From Acidimicrobiia bacterium (GTDB lineage: Bacteria > Actinomycetota > Acidimicrobiia > Acidimicrobiales > Ilumatobacteraceae), in NCBI GenBank assembly GCA_013815505.1, contig JACDGA010000124.1:1-5808 (forward strand): DNA of 5,808 nucleotides, written 5' to 3'. Each line of letters begins with the position of its first letter. Within the stretch, counting starts at the first letter, position 1. The notes beneath the pieces were generated by a model. The model was not told the origin of the DNA, searched no databases, and saw only the letters and a program-made list of their open reading frames with translations. This document shows, one piece after another, positions 1-5,306 of this stretch. A program made the translations under genes and the position numbers.

Positions 1-188
1 GGCGCTACGTCGTCGATCCTGGCATCTCGCTCGGCGAGGCCGCTGCGCTCGCCGGGTACGCCGACCAGGCGCACATGACCCACGAGTGGCGTGAGTTCTC
101 GGGCTCCGCGCCAGGGGCATGGCTGGCGGCGGAGATGGCGGCGGATCTCCCAGACGTACAAGACACCCCCGTCGACGCCGTTGCATGA
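1..188 (+). CDS. AraC-family transcriptional regulator, C-terminal fragment (5' end outside window)
   Basis: Only the last 61 residues are present. They are read from base 3 to a TGA at 186-188. The fragment matches the second helix-turn-helix of AraC/XylS regulators: a helix beginning ISLGEAAALAGYADQAHM, then THEWREFSG and a P-G-W turn, corresponding to the family pattern 'A..LGFADQSHLTR.F....G.TPG..R'. The family binds DNA as a transcription activator or repressor through this domain. The effector-binding part lies upstream of the window, so neither ligand nor target can be inferred. The tail after the HTH is acidic (DLPDVQDTPVDAVA). The VOC-domain gene follows within about 25 nt on the same strand, so co-transcription is likely; AraC-type/VOC pairs are often seen in actinobacterial genomes. 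The family call is fairly secure; the subfamily is unknown. Confidence 0.8.
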   Translation, partial: RYVVDPGISLGEAAALAGYADQAHMTHEWREFSGSAPGAWLAAEMAADLPDVQDTPVDAVA

Positions 189-213
189 TGATGTCGTGAA
201 CGAGAACGACACG

Positions 214-642
214 ATGTCGCCGGCGACCGGTGAGGCGCCGCCGAAGATGATCTGGCCCGGCCTGCAGTATGAGGACGCCCGCGCAGCGATCGCCTTCCTC
301 ACGGACGTGTTCGGCTTCACCGAGGCCCTCGTCGTGAGCGGTGCCACCGATGAAGTCGTCGAGCACTCCCAGCTGATGTGGCCGGAGGGCGGTGGCGTGA
401 TGCTGGGATCAAAGGGTCGCGAAGGCAACGCGTACTCGCAGCACGTCACGGGCAGCGTCGGTGTCTACGTGGTCACCGAGCATCCCGACGAGGTGCACGA
501 GCGTGCGATCGAGGCCGGAGCGACGATCTTCGCCGCGCCGGAGGACACGGACTACGGCTCGCGCAGCGTGACCGTGCTCGATCCCGAGGGCAACGCCTGG
601 ACGTTCGGGACGTACCGCGGCGAGCCGGCGCCGGCGTCCTGA
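214..642 (+). CDS. VOC-family (glyoxalase/bleomycin-resistance fold) protein, PhnB-like
   Basis: A 142-residue single-domain protein of the vicinal oxygen chelate superfamily. It shows the N-terminal strand and helix pattern MIWPGLQYEDARAAIAFL followed by FGF (residues 12-35), a central HSQLMWPEGGGVMLGS stretch (51-66), and a C-terminal DPEGNAWTFGTY strand (123-134). H51 and an acidic residue in the last motif sit where metal-binding VOC enzymes carry ligands, but many members of this subgroup have no known substrate, so I assign no reaction. The start is uncertain. ATG 214 lies just before the conserved domain with only a weak purine-rich stretch upstream (GAACGAG near 200). GTG 196 and ATG 250 are in-frame alternatives; reading further upstream would run into the AraC coding region. 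It probably shares a transcript with the AraC-family gene. Confidence 0.82.
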   Translation: MSPATGEAPPKMIWPGLQYEDARAAIAFLTDVFGFTEALVVSGATDEVVEHSQLMWPEGGGVMLGSKGREGNAYSQHVTGSVGVYVVTEHPDEVHERAIEAGATIFAAPEDTDYGSRSVTVLDPEGNAWTFGTYRGEPAPAS

Positions 643-665
643 CACGACACGTGCCGGCGTCGGCC

Positions 666-671
666 TACGCT
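666..671 (+). promoter_or_regulatory. Candidate -10 element of a leaderless promoter for cdd
   Basis: TACGCT fits the actinobacterial -10 pattern TAnnnT. It ends 6 nt before the GTG at 678, so transcription would begin at or next to the start codon. No Shine-Dalgarno sequence precedes that GTG, which is expected for a leaderless mRNA. No convincing -35 hexamer is present at normal spacing. This is inferred from pattern and position only. Confidence 0.35.
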
Positions 672-677
672 GCGCCC

Positions 678-1088
678 GTGGACGACGCCACGCGGGAGCT
701 GTTCGAGGCGGCACTCACCGCGTATGCGGCGGCGTATGCGCCGTACTCCGGCTTCTCCGTCGGCGCCGCCGTGCGCGACGAGACGGGCCGAGTACATGTC
801 GGCTGCAACGTCGAGAACGCCTCGTACCCCGAGGGGACGTGCGCCGAGGCGGGGGCGATTGCGGCGATGGCGCTGGCCGGCGGTCGCCGGATCGTCGAGG
901 TGGTGACGGTCGCCGGCGGCGAGCTCGTGACCACGTGTTGCGGCGGGTGCCGGCAGCGGCTGCGAGAGTTCACCGCCGACGACGTGCTCGTCCACGCTGC
1001 CGGTCCCGAGGGCGTGCGGGCCACGTTCGCGATGTCCGAGCTGCTCCCGGCATCCTTCAGGCTCGAGCACCCCCACTTACAAGGTTGA
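678..1088 (+). CDS. cdd: Cytidine deaminase (small homotetrameric type)
   Basis: A 136-residue zinc-dependent enzyme expected to deaminate cytidine and deoxycytidine to uridine and deoxyuridine in cytosolic pyrimidine salvage. Visible family features are the substrate-binding start AYAPYSGFSVGAAV (residues 19-32), NVENASYPEG (44-53), the catalytic C55-A-E57 (zinc ligand and proton-shuttling glutamate), and the second zinc motif with C88 and C91 followed by RQRLREF. Length is normal for the tetrameric class. The usual proline of the P-C-x-x-C motif is replaced by cysteine, giving C87-C88-G-G-C91; both expected ligands remain. GTG 678 is chosen because the conserved domain begins immediately after it and a TAnnnT box lies 6 nt upstream; GTG 651 is an in-frame alternative with no better signal. 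The gene starts 35 nt after the VOC stop. Its own stop codon lies inside the HspR operator of dnaK. Confidence 0.93.
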   Translation: MDDATRELFEAALTAYAAAYAPYSGFSVGAAVRDETGRVHVGCNVENASYPEGTCAEAGAIAAMALAGGRRIVEVVTVAGGELVTTCCGGCRQRLREFTADDVLVHAAGPEGVRATFAMSELLPASFRLEHPHLQG

Positions 1089-1104
1089 GTCCAGGCCGCT
1101 CAAG
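1084..1104. promoter_or_regulatory. HAIR operator (HspR-binding inverted repeat) upstream of dnaK
   Basis: The site reads GTTGAGT-N7-GCTCAAG and matches the HAIR consensus CTTGAGT-N7-ACTCAAG at 12 of 14 defined positions with exact half-site spacing. The inner TTGAG/CTCAA arms (1085-1089 and 1099-1103) are perfectly inverted. In Streptomyces and Mycobacterium this element binds the HspR repressor, encoded here at the end of the same cluster. The left half contains the cdd stop codon (1086-1088). The site lies about 16 nt upstream of the candidate -35 box. I saw only one HAIR in this region. Confidence 0.85.
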
Positions 1105-1120
1105 TTTTATGTCGGTTCGG

Positions 1121-1150
1121 GTGTCAGCGTGGCGGAGTGCCAGCTACGAT
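1121..1150 (+). promoter_or_regulatory. Candidate housekeeping-type promoter of the dnaK operon
   Basis: GTGTCA (1121-1126, 4 of 6 to TTGACA) is followed after 18 nt by TACGAT (1145-1150, 4 of 6 to TATAAT and a TAnnnT match). Transcription would start near 1157, leaving a leader of about 60 nt before dnaK. No sigma-H/sigma-R type box (GGAA...GTT) was recognised, which fits control by HspR repression rather than an alternative sigma factor. An alternative uses TTGAGT inside the HAIR as -35, but its spacing to the AT-rich TTTTAT at 1105-1110 is too short. Confidence 0.45.
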
Positions 1151-1161
1151 CGAGTGCAACT

Positions 1162-1181
1162 GCGAACCATCGTCAGTTCGC
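1162..1181 (+). other. Possible small hairpin in the dnaK leader
   Basis: GCGAAC (1162-1167) and GTTCGC (1176-1181) are perfect inverted repeats around an 8-nt loop, about 18 nt upstream of the dnaK ribosome-binding site. It would lie within the mRNA leader if the TACGAT promoter is used. It does not sequester the Shine-Dalgarno sequence. A six-base stem can occur by chance in GC-rich DNA, so a regulatory role is speculative. Confidence 0.25.
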
Positions 1182-1198
1182 GCCGATCACCGCTCATC

Positions 1199-1205
1199 GA
1201 AGGAG
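1199..1205 (+). promoter_or_regulatory. Shine-Dalgarno site of dnaK
   Basis: GAAGGAG lies 12 nt upstream of ATG 1218. This fixes the dnaK start at 1218 rather than at an in-frame GTG at 1137, which would add 27 residues unlike any DnaK N-terminus. The spacing is somewhat long. Confidence 0.75.
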
Positions 1206-1217
1206 CACACCACCACC

Positions 1218-3095
1218 ATGTCCAGAGCAGTCGGAATCGACCTCGGCACCACCAACTCCGTCGTCGCCGTCCTCGAGGGCGGCGACCCTGTCGTCATCCC
1301 CAACGCAGAGGGCTCGCGCACGACCCCGTCGGTCGTCGCCTTCTCGAAGTCGGGCGAGGTGCTCGTCGGCGAAGTCGCCAAGCGCCAGGCCATCACGAAC
1401 CCCGATCGCACCTTCCGCTCCATCAAGCGGCACATGGGTGAGTCCTGGAAGAGCGAGGACGTCGACGGCAAGCAGTACACGCCACAGGAGATCTCGGCCC
1501 GCACGCTGATGAAGCTCAAGCGCGACGCCGAGGCGTACCTCGGCGCGAGCGTGACGCAGGCCGTCATCACCGTGCCCGCCTACTTCGACGACGCGCAGCG
1601 CACCGCCACCAAGGAGGCGGGTCAGATCGCAGGGCTCGAGGTGCTGCGCATCATCAACGAACCCACCGCCGCGGCGCTCGCCTACGGTCTCGACAAGGGT
1701 GCCGAGGACGAGACGATCCTCGTCTTCGACCTCGGTGGCGGCACGTTCGACGTCTCCGTGCTGGAGATCGGCGACGGCGTCTTCGAGGTGAAGTCGACTC
1801 ACGGCGACACCGCCCTCGGCGGCGACGACTGGGACCAGCGGGTCATCGACTGGCTCGTCACCCAGTTCAAGTCTGCGCACGGCGTCGACCTGTCCACCGA
1901 CCGCATGGCCACACAGCGCCTCAAGGAAGCCGCCGAGAAGGCGAAGATCGAGCTCAGCCAAGTGCAGCAGACACAGATCAACCTGCCGTTCATCACGGCA
2001 ACGGCTGACGGCCCCCTCCACCTCGACGAGTCGCTCAGTCGCTCCAAGTTCCAAGAGATGACGTCCGATCTGATCGAGCGCTGCCGCATCCCGTTCGAGC
2101 AGGCGCTGAAGGACGCTGGGGTCGCCAAGGGCGACCTGCACCACGTCATCCTCGTCGGCGGCTCGACCCGCATGCCCGCCGTGCAAGAGCTCGCCACCGA
2201 CCTCACCGGCAACGAGCCCAACAAGTCCGTCAACCCCGACGAGGTCGTCGCCATCGGCGCCGCCGTTCAGGCGGGCGTGCTGCGCGGCGACGTCAAGGAC
2301 GTGTTGCTGCTCGACGTCACCCCGCTCAGCCTCGGCATCGAGACGAAGGGAGGCGTGATGACGCGCCTCATCGAGCGCAACACCACGATCCCCACCAAGC
2401 GCACCGAGGTGTTCACCACGGCGGCCGACAGCCAGCCCTCGGTGGAGATCCACGTGCTGCAGGGCGAGCGCGAGATGGCCGGCTACAACAAGACGCTCGG
2501 CAAGTTCCAGCTCGTCGACCTCCCACCGGCGCCACAGGGCATCCCCCAGATCGAGGTCACGTTCGACATCGACGCCAACGGCATCGTCCACGTCGCAGCG
2601 AAGGACCGGGCGACCAACAAGGAGCAGTCGATGACCATCACGGGTCAGTCGTCACTCGCCAAGGACGAGGTCGAGCGAATGGTGCGTGATGCCGAGGCGC
2701 ACGCCGAGGAGGACCGCCAGCGGCGTGAGGAGGCAGAGGTTCGCAACTCGGCCGACTCGCTCGTACACCAGACCGAGAAGGTCCTGCGCGAGCAGGGCGA
2801 CAGCGTGTCGCCCGACGAGCGCGGCGCCGTCGAGCAGCCGCTCTCCGATCTCAAGCAGGCGCTCGAGGGCACCGACTCGACGGCCATAAAGCAGGCCACG
2901 GAGACGCTGATGACCGCGAGCCAGGCGTTCAGCCAGAAGCTGTACGAGGCCGCTGCCCGCGACGCCAACGCCGCCGGCACCTCTGCGTCGGGCCAATCGA
3001 GCGATGCGGGCGCCGGTGCCGTCGACGACGACGAGATCGTCGACGCAGAGATCGTCGACGACGACGATCCCGCCGGCAACACCACCCAGCAGTGA
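1218..3095 (+). CDS. dnaK: Molecular chaperone DnaK (Hsp70)
   Basis: A 625-residue cytosolic ATP-dependent chaperone that binds exposed hydrophobic segments of unfolded proteins, cycling with DnaJ and GrpE. The ATPase domain carries phosphate-1 GIDLGTTNS (6-14), VITVPAYF (116-123), phosphate-2 VFDLGGGTFDVSVLEI (169-184) and the adenosine motif VILVGGSTRMP (310-320). The conserved interdomain linker is DVLLLD (361-366). The substrate-binding domain begins VTPLSLGIETKGG, and a helical lid covers roughly 478-585. After TFRSIKRHMG (65-74) the protein runs almost directly to QEISA, lacking the roughly two-dozen-residue insert of Gram-negative DnaKs, as in Gram-positive lineages. The tail is acidic with a doubled EIVD motif (606-614) plus a short PAGNTTQQ end. 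It is first in the cluster, behind a HAIR operator. In characterised actinobacteria DnaK also acts as HspR co-repressor. Confidence 0.99.
   Translation: MSRAVGIDLGTTNSVVAVLEGGDPVVIPNAEGSRTTPSVVAFSKSGEVLVGEVAKRQAITNPDRTFRSIKRHMGESWKSEDVDGKQYTPQEISARTLMKLKRDAEAYLGASVTQAVITVPAYFDDAQRTATKEAGQIAGLEVLRIINEPTAAALAYGLDKGAEDETILVFDLGGGTFDVSVLEIGDGVFEVKSTHGDTALGGDDWDQRVIDWLVTQFKSAHGVDLSTDRMATQRLKEAAEKAKIELSQVQQTQINLPFITATADGPLHLDESLSRSKFQEMTSDLIERCRIPFEQALKDAGVAKGDLHHVILVGGSTRMPAVQELATDLTGNEPNKSVNPDEVVAIGAAVQAGVLRGDVKDVLLLDVTPLSLGIETKGGVMTRLIERNTTIPTKRTEVFTTAADSQPSVEIHVLQGEREMAGYNKTLGKFQLVDLPPAPQGIPQIEVTFDIDANGIVHVAAKDRATNKEQSMTITGQSSLAKDEVERMVRDAEAHAEEDRQRREEAEVRNSADSLVHQTEKVLREQGDSVSPDERGAVEQPLSDLKQALEGTDSTAIKQATETLMTASQAFSQKLYEAAARDANAAGTSASGQSSDAGAGAVDDDEIVDAEIVDDDDPAGNTTQQ
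3033..3060 (+). repeat. 15-bp-period direct repeat encoding the acidic DnaK tail
   Basis: GAGATCGTCGACG occurs at 3033-3045 and again at 3048-3060, encoding the two EIVD motifs of the DnaK C-terminus, flanked by runs of GAC (Asp) codons. EIVDAE-like tails are common in actinobacterial DnaKs, so the repetition mainly reflects conserved protein sequence plus low-complexity Asp codons. Confidence 0.6.
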
Positions 3096-3694
3096 GCGGA
3101 TCGATGACGCAGCACCACGACGGCACGCCAGGTGCCGACACCCCCGATGCCGCGCTTGCGTCCGATGCGCCCCAACCCCCTGCGAGCGACAGCGATGTCG
3201 ACGCAGGGGAGGCGGGCGCCGAACACGACGCCGCTCCCACGGACGAGGAGACGTCCGGCGAGGACGCAGCCGTCGCCGAGTCGATCGACGAGGTGCGCGC
3301 CGAGCGCGACGCACTGCGCGACACGTTGCAGCGCGTGCAAGCCGACTTCATCAACTTTCGCAAGCGCTCGGCGACTCAGTCGGCTGTCGACATCGATCGG
3401 GCGACGGGCCGCATCGTCGAGGCCCTCTTGCCGGTGCTCGACGCCGCAGAGGCTGCGTACATCCGCCATCCTGACGAGGTCGGACCGCTGCTCAACTCGA
3501 TGCTGGCCGAACTGCGTCGCCACGGACTCGAACCGCTCGACCTCGACGGTGCGCCGTTCGACCCCGAGGTCGCAGAGGCGGTCGCTCACGAGAGCGGCGC
3601 CGGGGGCGACGTCGTCGTCGCCGAGGTGTTGCGCAGCGGCTACCGCTGGAAGGGCACGACGTTGCGGCCCGCGATGGTGCGCACGAAGGACTGA
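3092..3694 (+). CDS. grpE: Nucleotide exchange factor GrpE
   Basis: A 200-residue co-chaperone that releases ADP from DnaK so that ATP can rebind and substrate is freed. The first 60 or so residues are acidic and low in complexity, as in other actinobacterial GrpEs. They are followed by a coiled-coil helix (about 64-95, ending ADFINFRKR), the four-helix-bundle segment with ALLPVLDAAEAA (111-122), and the C-terminal beta-wing with GLEPLDLDGAPFDPEVAEAV (145-164) and VLRSGYRWKGTTLRPAMV (179-196). The GTG at 3092 overlaps the dnaK stop by 4 nt (GTGA) and lacks a Shine-Dalgarno sequence, suggesting coupled reinitiation. ATG 3104 is an equally possible start, 8 nt after the dnaK stop and 4 residues shorter; GGA at 3098-3100 is too close to it to be a good ribosome-binding site. 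The reading frame is certain and the start is not. Confidence 0.96.
   Translation: MSGSMTQHHDGTPGADTPDAALASDAPQPPASDSDVDAGEAGAEHDAAPTDEETSGEDAAVAESIDEVRAERDALRDTLQRVQADFINFRKRSATQSAVDIDRATGRIVEALLPVLDAAEAAYIRHPDEVGPLLNSMLAELRRHGLEPLDLDGAPFDPEVAEAVAHESGAGGDVVVAEVLRSGYRWKGTTLRPAMVRTKD
3685..3690 (+). promoter_or_regulatory. Shine-Dalgarno site of dnaJ
   Basis: GAAGGA, inside the last codons of grpE, lies 7 nt before GTG 3698. This supports that GTG as the dnaJ start, since no ATG stands before the J domain. Confidence 0.8.
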
Positions 3695-3697
3695 GCC

Positions 3698-4804
3698 GTG
3701 CAGCGTGAGTGGTTCGAGAAGGACTACTACCAGGTCCTCGGCGTCGCAAAGGATGCGAGCTCGAAGGAGATCTTGAAGGCGTACCGTCGGCTCGCGCGCC
3801 AGCTTCACCCCGACGCGAACCCCGGCGACCCGTCGGCTGAGGATCGGTTCAAGGAGGTGTCGGCCGCCTACGACGTGCTCGGCGACGAAACCAAGCGTGC
3901 CGAGTACGATGAGGCTCGGGCTGCGGGCCCGATGGGCAGGCCGGGTGGTGGCCAAGGCGGGTTCTCGTTCAATGTCGGCGACATGGGTGGCGGCGCCGGC
4001 GGGATCGGCGACCTCTTCGGTCAGATGTTCGGGCGACGGGGCCAACAGGGTGGTGCCGCAGGAGGCGCCGGACCGCGACGCGGCGCCGACGTGCGGGCCG
4101 AGCTCACGGTCGATTTCGAGGACGCGGTGCGCGGCCTCACGACGACGCTCTACCTCACCGCCGACGCGCAGTGCTCCACCTGCCACGGCAACGGCGCCAA
4201 GCCCGGCACCTCGCCGCAGGTCTGCGGCACGTGCGGCGGGCGTGGCGTCGTCGACGACAACCAGGGTCTGTTCTCGTTCTCGTCGCCGTGCCCCAACTGC
4301 CAGGGCAGCGGTGTCGTCATCCCCGAGCCGTGCCCGACGTGCCACGGTCGTGGCGTCGAACTGCGCCAGCGAGAGGTGCGCACACGTATCCCTGCCGGTG
4401 TCGCCGACGGGCAAACCATCCGCCTCAAGGGGCGAGGCAGCCCTGGCCGCAACGGTGGTCCTGCCGGTGACCTGCTCGTCGACGTCCACGTCGCTCCGCA
4501 CGAACGGTTCGAGCGACGAGGCAAGGACCTCATGACTCGGGTGCAGATCTCGTTCCCGCAGGCTGCACTCGGCGGCACGATCGAGGTGCCGACGATCGAC
4601 GGTGGTCACGTCACGTTGCGACTCCCGCCGGGTACGCAGAGTGGTTCGCGTCACCGCGTGCGCGGTCGCGGCATCGACAACGGGCGCAGCTCGGGTGATC
4701 TGATCGTCACGGTCGACGTGACGGTGCCGACCGAGATCTCCGACGAGCAGCGGTCCGCGATCGAGGCGCTCGCAGCGGCGAGCATGTCCGGGGAGGTCGT
4801 CTGA
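3698..4804 (+). CDS. dnaJ: Chaperone protein DnaJ (Hsp40, class A; DnaJ1-like)
   Basis: A 368-residue co-chaperone that binds unfolded substrates and stimulates DnaK ATPase activity. The J domain spans about residues 7-72, opening EKDYYQVLGV and carrying the essential HPD tripeptide at 37-39. A Gly/Phe-rich linker follows (about 77-128, including DLFGQMFG). The zinc region has four complete C-x-x-C-x-G-x-G repeats: CSTCHGNG (159), CGTCGGRG (176), CPNCQGSG (198) and CPTCHGRG (212). The C-terminal substrate-binding domains include RIPAGVADGQTIRLKGRG (230-247), a DLLV strand (258-261), ALGGTIEVPTIDG (290-302) and a GDLIVTVDV strand (333-341). All three functional modules are intact, so it is a type I (class A) DnaJ of normal length. 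It starts at GTG, 3 nt after the grpE stop. Its stop overlaps the hspR start by one base (TGATG). Confidence 0.98.
   Translation: MQREWFEKDYYQVLGVAKDASSKEILKAYRRLARQLHPDANPGDPSAEDRFKEVSAAYDVLGDETKRAEYDEARAAGPMGRPGGGQGGFSFNVGDMGGGAGGIGDLFGQMFGRRGQQGGAAGGAGPRRGADVRAELTVDFEDAVRGLTTTLYLTADAQCSTCHGNGAKPGTSPQVCGTCGGRGVVDDNQGLFSFSSPCPNCQGSGVVIPEPCPTCHGRGVELRQREVRTRIPAGVADGQTIRLKGRGSPGRNGGPAGDLLVDVHVAPHERFERRGKDLMTRVQISFPQAALGGTIEVPTIDGGHVTLRLPPGTQSGSRHRVRGRGIDNGRSSGDLIVTVDVTVPTEISDEQRSAIEALAAASMSGEVV
4790..4797 (+). promoter_or_regulatory. Strong Shine-Dalgarno site of hspR
   Basis: GGGGAGGT lies 6 nt upstream of ATG 4804, within the end of dnaJ. It is the best ribosome-binding site in the window and indicates that the repressor is translated efficiently in its own right, not only by coupling to dnaJ. 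Confidence 0.8.
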
Positions 4805-5187
4805 TGGCACGTCGCAGCAGCGGACGGGCGGTGTACGTCATCTCCGTCGCAGCGGAACTGGCCGGGATGCATCCCCAGACGCTGCGCATCTACGAGCGCA
4901 GAGGACTCGTCAGCCCGGCCCGCACAGGCGGCGGCAACCGCCGCTACAGCGACGACGACATCGATCGGCTGCGGCGCATCGCCGAGCTGGCGTCGATGGG
5001 CATGAACCTCGAGGGCATCCGGCGCGTGATGGAGCTCGAGCGTGAGGTCGCACGGCTCAGCGCTCAGCTCGAGCAGGCGCAGCGGACCCTCGCCGACGCC
5101 GCGTCGGCGGCGCGACGCGAGCGGCGCGACCTCGTCCCGCTCGGCCAGGCGCTGGCGATGTTCGAGTCCGCGAAGCGATCCCGCTGA
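4804..5187 (+). CDS. hspR: Heat-shock repressor HspR (MerR family)
   Basis: A 127-residue DNA-binding repressor. The MerR-type winged helix-turn-helix begins YVISVAAELAGMHPQTLRIY (11-30), followed by the wing ERRGLVSPARTGGGNRRYS (31-49) and DIDRLRRIAELASMGMNLEGI (52-72). A heptad-rich dimerisation helix follows (about 73-105). Position as the last gene of dnaK-grpE-dnaJ and the retained MHPQTLR...R..YS signature make HspR far more likely than a metal- or drug-sensing MerR; there is no cysteine-rich effector region. In actinobacteria HspR binds HAIR with DnaK as co-repressor, giving negative feedback on its own operon, and a HAIR is present upstream of dnaK here. The C-terminus ends DLVPLGQALAMFESAKRSR. 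It keeps the LVP element but lacks the short hydrophobic VVVW-like end that I recall from mycobacterial HspR. Confidence 0.95.
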   Translation: MARRSSGRAVYVISVAAELAGMHPQTLRIYERRGLVSPARTGGGNRRYSDDDIDRLRRIAELASMGMNLEGIRRVMELEREVARLSAQLEQAQRTLADAASAARRERRDLVPLGQALAMFESAKRSR

Positions 5188-5203
5188 CCGCGCTCGGTCA
5201 GCG
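5182..5203. terminator. GC-rich hairpin spanning the hspR stop codon, candidate terminator
   Basis: CGCTGACCG (5182-5190) and CGGTCAGCG (5195-5203) form a perfect 9-bp stem with a CGCT loop. The hspR stop codon (5185-5187) is in the left arm. No T-run follows on either strand, so this is not a classical intrinsic terminator. Tail-less GC hairpins at operon ends are common in high-GC actinobacteria. Its position between convergent genes suggests it could act in both directions. Confidence 0.55.
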
Positions 5204-5204
5204 C

Positions 5205-5306
5205 CAGCGCGCTCACCCGTAGTTCGAGAACGACCCGGTGACGCTCGGCGAGCCGCAGCGCGCTCAGTCGGTGGTCGAGAACGAACCTGTGACACCGTCG
5301 GAGTAG
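5205..5306 (-). repeat. Imperfect 51-bp tandem duplication of the 3' end of the - strand gene, including its stop codon
   Basis: Bases 5205-5255 and 5256-5306 align without gaps. About 36 of 51 positions agree, and about 31 of the first 38. Both begin with CAGCGCGCTCA, and both contain TCGAGAACGA. On the - strand the copy at 5256-5306 encodes the gene's end SDGVTGSFSTTD-stop. Because the period is exactly 17 codons, the other copy reads in the same frame just past that stop as ARCGSPSVTGSFSNYG-stop (TGA at 5213-5215). The motif VTGSFS followed by a stop thus occurs twice in a row. This may be a slipped or unequal duplication of the gene end, or the last codons of a deleted tandem paralogue. 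Divergence between the copies suggests it is not recent. Confidence 0.75.

Noticed and set aside
91..213. Extended N-terminus for the VOC protein starting at 91
   Set aside because: This stretch overlaps the AraC coding sequence in another frame and translates to an Arg/Gln-rich segment unlike VOC proteins; the domain begins only after about 245.
378..677. Upstream extension of the cytidine deaminase frame
   Set aside because: It runs through the VOC gene in a different frame and is Arg-rich. The deaminase domain starts right after GTG 678.
1137..1217. Longer DnaK starting at GTG 1137
   Set aside because: It would add 27 residues not found in DnaKs and pass through the promoter region, while a good Shine-Dalgarno site precedes ATG 1218.
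1194..2591. A 465-codon open frame on the - strand opposite dnaK
   Set aside because: Antisense shadow of dnaK codons with biased composition, no plausible start region and no recognisable family.
3950..4090. Glycine-codon-rich low-complexity stretch in dnaJ as a possible repeat element
   Set aside because: It encodes the normal Gly/Phe-rich linker of class A DnaJ; the repetition is protein-level composition.
2645..4810. A 721-codon open frame on the - strand opposite dnaK's end, grpE and dnaJ
   Set aside because: It lies fully antisense to three conserved genes, is rich in Arg/Asp/His/Val as expected from complementing GC-biased codons, and shows no domain pattern. It is a by-product of high GC content.
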